This document shows, in pieces, positions 61,221 to 64,000 of a stretch of DNA of 64,000 bases. Source of the stretch: an uncultured Bacteroides sp. (GTDB lineage: Bacteria > Bacteroidota > Bacteroidia > Bacteroidales > Bacteroidaceae); the NCBI GenBank assembly GCA_949285075.1, contig CASDXF010000001.1:62001-126000 (forward strand). Reading direction: 5' to 3'. Both the position numbers and the translations under genes were made by a program. How positions within the stretch are numbered: position 1 is the stretch's first letter; the number at the start of each line of letters is the position of its first letter. The notes under the pieces are model-generated. The model worked only from the letters and a program-made list of their open reading frames with translations, was not told the origin of the DNA and searched no databases.

Positions 61221-63110
61221 TTAGCGCCTGATGACCGGCGCCAACGCCTTAGTCGACGGCGTGCCTCCCTCTACGTAGGGCCATCCGTCCTCGTCCCACA
61301 ATATCCTTTCGAGGAACACGTTGCGTCCGTTATCCACATCCGAGCGGACATACCCGTGGAAGATAATCCACGTCTGCCCCGCGTCGTCGTGCTGAATGAT
61401 GGAGTTGTGTCCCGTGGCGATGAACTCGTCTCCCGCCGTGATGAGAATCTCGTGCTGATTGTCGAGCATCGTCCCGCCGTCCTTATTGACATACGGGCCG
61501 AACAGACTGGACGAGCGTCCCACCACCGTCTGGTAGGTACTGTTGAGCCCGTCGCAGCAGCTGCCTATGGAAGCGAACAGGTAATACCAGTCGCCCCGCT
61601 TGTAGATGCACGAGCCTTCGTAGGCGTTGCCCGCCACCCGCTGAAGCATGGTCAGCGAGCCGTCGTCGTTCCGCTTCGCGCTCAGTCCGTCGTCGTTCAG
61701 TTCCGTGACGTATATGCCGTGGAAGCTACCCCAGAAGAGGTATCTCTGCCCGTTCTCCTCATACTCGAACTGGTCGATGGAGTTCTGCACGCCGGTATCT
61801 TCCGCGTCAATCACCTGCCCGCGGTCGGTGAACGGCCCGGTCGGGCTGTCCGATACGGCCACGCCCACGTCGCTGTTCCACTCATTTCCCCAAATGGCCC
61901 ACGAGTAGTAGAGCACATATTGTCCGTTGATGTAGCGAATCTCGGGAGCCCAGAGCGAGCGGCTGCTCGTCGCGTCGTCGTCGCCCCAGTACGGACGGCT
62001 GTCCTGAGTCTGGAAGCAGTCTTTCGGCATCCGCTCCCAATCCACCATATCGATTGAGCGGAATACGGGAATCCACCCGAGGTCTTCCGTGCCATACAGG
62101 TAGTAATAACCGTCAGTGTCTCTCAAGACCGTCGGGTCGGGCACGCTTTGCCTGATGATGGGATTCGTGTAGCTGTGCTTTCCGGTAAGGATGTAGCAGA
62201 CGTCACCTCCGTTCTGCACGTTGGCTCCCTCCTCCAAGTCTACGGACAGCGGCAGCATGTAGATACCGTCGCCCGTCTGTTCCCTGTGAATCGTGACCAC
62301 GGCCGTCGAGGTAGACTCTCCCTCTCCGTACCGCGTCTCTTGACTGGTATAGGCCGACTCGGGCAGCAGCTCGTATCCCGTGCCGTGTATCCGGTTGTAC
62401 TCCTCTACCAAAGTTTCCGCGTTAGAGGGAGCGGCGAGCGTATAGCCAAAGCCCGTCTCCGTCCCCACGAGAGAGCTTCCCGTCATCAGCCGGCTACCTA
62501 CCCGCACGGCGGTTTCCTCTTCCTCTAAGAAGACGGTCCGGGACGTGCCCGCGTCCAGAAGCCGGAAATAAGGGATATTGAGCGAGACAAGCAGCATCAC
62601 CTCGCTCCGTATGCTTTGTACCGTGGCGTTCTCGCTGGTCAGGCGCAACGGCAGCACGTATTGCCTTCCGGCGTTCTCGGCTTCTCCCACCAGCGCCTTC
62701 AGCTCGTCCACCCTTAGCGTCACGGGTACGGTGGCCGACGTTTGTCCCTGCGCCACGCTTCCCGTCTCCGTCAGCGTGTACGCGTTGGAGGGAAGCAGAT
62801 AATAGGCCGTTCCCCTCTCCTCGTTATAGGCGGTCAGCTCGCCTTCCGTCCATACGCTGACGCGGAAGCTCGCCGTAGCGTCCGTTCCGGTACGGGTCAC
62901 CTCAATTTCTTCCGTAAAGTCATTGTTCGGGTCGCGGATAATGACCCCCTGCGTTCCCGTGCGGGTAAGCGCAAGCGTCGTTTCGCCCGTAACGGTCTCT
63001 CCGCCGTTGTCCGTGTTGTTTCCTTCGGACGCGTTTCCGTCTTCCGTTCCGCAACACATCGCCGTGAAGGAGAGCGCCGCCAACAAGAGATAGTGCTTCA
63101 ATCGTTTCAT
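61221..63110 (-). CDS. DUF1735-GH43 lipoprotein
   Basis: 629 residues. Lipobox FTAMC (Cys19); two DUF1735-like (BT_3987 N-terminal) beta-sandwich modules at about 43-180 and 190-305, then a GH43 propeller (about 315-629) with Asp325 (VPDPTVL), Asp446 (NSIDQFEY) and Glu498 (AYEGSCIY). The modules resemble those of surface glycan-binding proteins, so this is probably a cell-surface enzyme that holds and cleaves polysaccharide. Upstream discoidin gene ends 119 nt before it. Confidence 0.9.
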   Translation of the reverse strand: MKRLKHYLLLAALSFTAMCCGTEDGNASEGNNTDNGGETVTGETTLALTRTGTQGVIIRDPNNDFTEEIEVTRTGTDATASFRVSVWTEGELTAYNEERGTAYYLLPSNAYTLTETGSVAQGQTSATVPVTLRVDELKALVGEAENAGRQYVLPLRLTSENATVQSIRSEVMLLVSLNIPYFRLLDAGTSRTVFLEEEETAVRVGSRLMTGSSLVGTETGFGYTLAAPSNAETLVEEYNRIHGTGYELLPESAYTSQETRYGEGESTSTAVVTIHREQTGDGIYMLPLSVDLEEGANVQNGGDVCYILTGKHSYTNPIIRQSVPDPTVLRDTDGYYYLYGTEDLGWIPVFRSIDMVDWERMPKDCFQTQDSRPYWGDDDATSSRSLWAPEIRYINGQYVLYYSWAIWGNEWNSDVGVAVSDSPTGPFTDRGQVIDAEDTGVQNSIDQFEYEENGQRYLFWGSFHGIYVTELNDDGLSAKRNDDGSLTMLQRVAGNAYEGSCIYKRGDWYYLFASIGSCCDGLNSTYQTVVGRSSSLFGPYVNKDGGTMLDNQHEILITAGDEFIATGHNSIIQHDDAGQTWIIFHGYVRSDVDNGRNVFLERILWDEDGWPYVEGGTPSTKALAPVIRR

Positions 63111-63229
63111 GCTTAATTTTTTAAATGTTTAGTGATAAAAAGGGCGCGAGCAATCTAATGACTGTTCTGCCGCAGCCTTATTTTGCCCGCGCCGATATTA
63201 TTTATGTCTGTACAAAATAAACGGATGGT

Positions 63230-64000
63230 CTATTCAACCGGCTCCCCGTCGATGGTGGCTACCTCCTTTATCCAGATTTCACCAAGTCCGGCATAATTTT
63301 GGTCACCGTCTTCCCGAAGCACGTCGCGGTTGACGAACTTCAGGAATCGTCCCCTTGAAGCTCCAGTGGCTCTCGCGTCGTCAATGTCGGCGTTGGCCCA
63401 GAACTCGTCGGTGGTCTGTTCCATGTTGACGGTACAGATATGCGTCCAGTTATTCTCATTTACCGTGTCGTATCCTTCCAATGTACCTCCCTCACGTACG
63501 GAAGTGAACAGGAATTCGGGGTCGTTGGACACGTAGATGTCAGCCGACCGGGTCTGCGCGTATTGCGTGTCGCTACGGTGCTGCAAGCCTACCTCGGAGA
63601 TGTAGTACTCGCGTCCCATGTCAATAACGAATACCGGATGTTCGCGCTCGCCGGCTATGAAGATGTAGTCGTCGGCAAGGAACCTTCTGCTGCCTTCGGA
63701 GAACATGTCGCCCACGCCGTTGTTCTCTTGGTAAGTCATGAACTCCAGACCATAATCGCACCAGTCATCGCCTCGTCCGTGGTCGTTCCACCAGTTCTCT
63801 TGTCCGCCCCAATACTGATACCACGACGCCCAGAAGGTTCCGGGATTCCCGTCAAGGATATTGGTAATGATACCGTCGCTATTCCATACACCATTGTCGC
63901 TGTTGCAGAAGATGATTCTCCATCCCTCGCGGTCTACCTTGTCGGTAGAGGTGAACAGGTGCGACGGGTTGTCGATGACGATGGCGCAAGTGTCGTAGCT
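63230..64000 (-). CDS. Discoidin-domain (F5/8 type C-like) surface protein, 5' end beyond window
   Basis: 256 codons plus stop are visible; the frame is open through base 64000, so the start lies outside. The visible part holds 'YGLEFMTYQENNGVG', 'HPVFVIDMGREYYISEVGLQHRSDTQYAQTRSADIYVSNDPEF' and 'GRFLKFVN', a galactose-binding-like beta-sandwich. The preceding part ('GTFWASWYQYWGGQENWWNDHG') is rich in Trp/Tyr, which fits glycan binding. In polysaccharide loci such proteins follow SusC/SusD as surface binding proteins; the missing left neighbour may be such a pair. Confidence 0.8.
   Translation of the reverse strand, partial: SYDTCAIVIDNPSHLFTSTDKVDREGWRIIFCNSDNGVWNSDGIITNILDGNPGTFWASWYQYWGGQENWWNDHGRGDDWCDYGLEFMTYQENNGVGDMFSEGSRRFLADDYIFIAGEREHPVFVIDMGREYYISEVGLQHRSDTQYAQTRSADIYVSNDPEFLFTSVREGGTLEGYDTVNENNWTHICTVNMEQTTDEFWANADIDDARATGASRGRFLKFVNRDVLREDGDQNYAGLGEIWIKEVATIDGEPVE

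Overview
The window comes from a Bacteroidota genome, most likely a relatively high-GC member of the Bacteroidales (Bacteroides or a close relative; species not assigned). The reasons are promoters of the TAnnTTTG type instead of TATAAT, a hybrid two-component system with an AraC output domain, GH97/GH31/GH43/GH30/GH3 enzymes, DUF1735-type lipoproteins, and Bacteroidota-only families (DUF2851, DUF4348, DUF4254, WbqC). About 45 protein genes are supported. No rRNA, tRNA, CRISPR array or intact insertion sequence was seen.

Layout. 1-5261: housekeeping block aroQ, pyk, O-methyltransferase, rbfA and a LolC/E-like permease on the minus strand, with xerD diverging from aroQ. 5590-12331: an abundant-looking OmpA/TPR lipoprotein, a thioredoxin-fold lipoprotein without its cysteines, a YifB/ComM ATPase, an AT-rich jacalin-like lectin lipoprotein and a rhamnosyltransferase-like gene. 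12434-25798: a glycan-use locus with a hybrid two-component sensor, an AraC regulator, GH31, GH43, an unassigned 677-residue exported protein and GH97; no SusC/SusD pair lies next to it. 25929-31307: ADP-forming acyl-CoA synthetase with an active-site-degenerate 2-hydroxyacid dehydrogenase, a possible structured RNA, DUF4348 and DUF2851. 31392-36034: dapB, an active signal peptidase I followed by an apparently dead paralogue, WbqC family, a broken Rpn-type nuclease and Hsp20. 36576-49193: MsbA-like exporter and a large surface-glycan/LPS-core cluster (six genes carrying GT2-type domains, one of them a two-domain fusion, plus GT4, GT90, GT9, LPS kinase and DUF4254). 49634-56614: envelope lipoproteins, a LOG/KdsD/PfkB/CBM9-like operon and an M16 protease. 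56707-64000: a second polysaccharide locus with GH30, GH3-PA14, a DUF1735-GH43 lipoprotein and the end of a discoidin-domain protein.

The most unusual signal is non-coding. Six intergenic regions (5296-5385, 10241-10341, 29241-29338, 36306-36417, 49297-49384, 60972-61069) hold arrays with an exact 22-nt period, built as mosaics of a few 10-12-nt palindromic modules. A seventh region (20337-20420) has the same 22-nt architecture (18-nt palindrome plus 4-nt spacer) with unrelated sequence. They occupy nearly every gap over 300 bp. I know of no named element that fits them.

How the genes work together: the two carbohydrate loci would sense, bind and cleave plant-type polysaccharides; the central cluster would build LPS core or surface glycan and export a lipid-linked product; the LOG/KdsD operon probably supplies arabinose-5-phosphate for Kdo, which links it to the LPS genes. 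Functions come from motifs read by eye; no database search was run.
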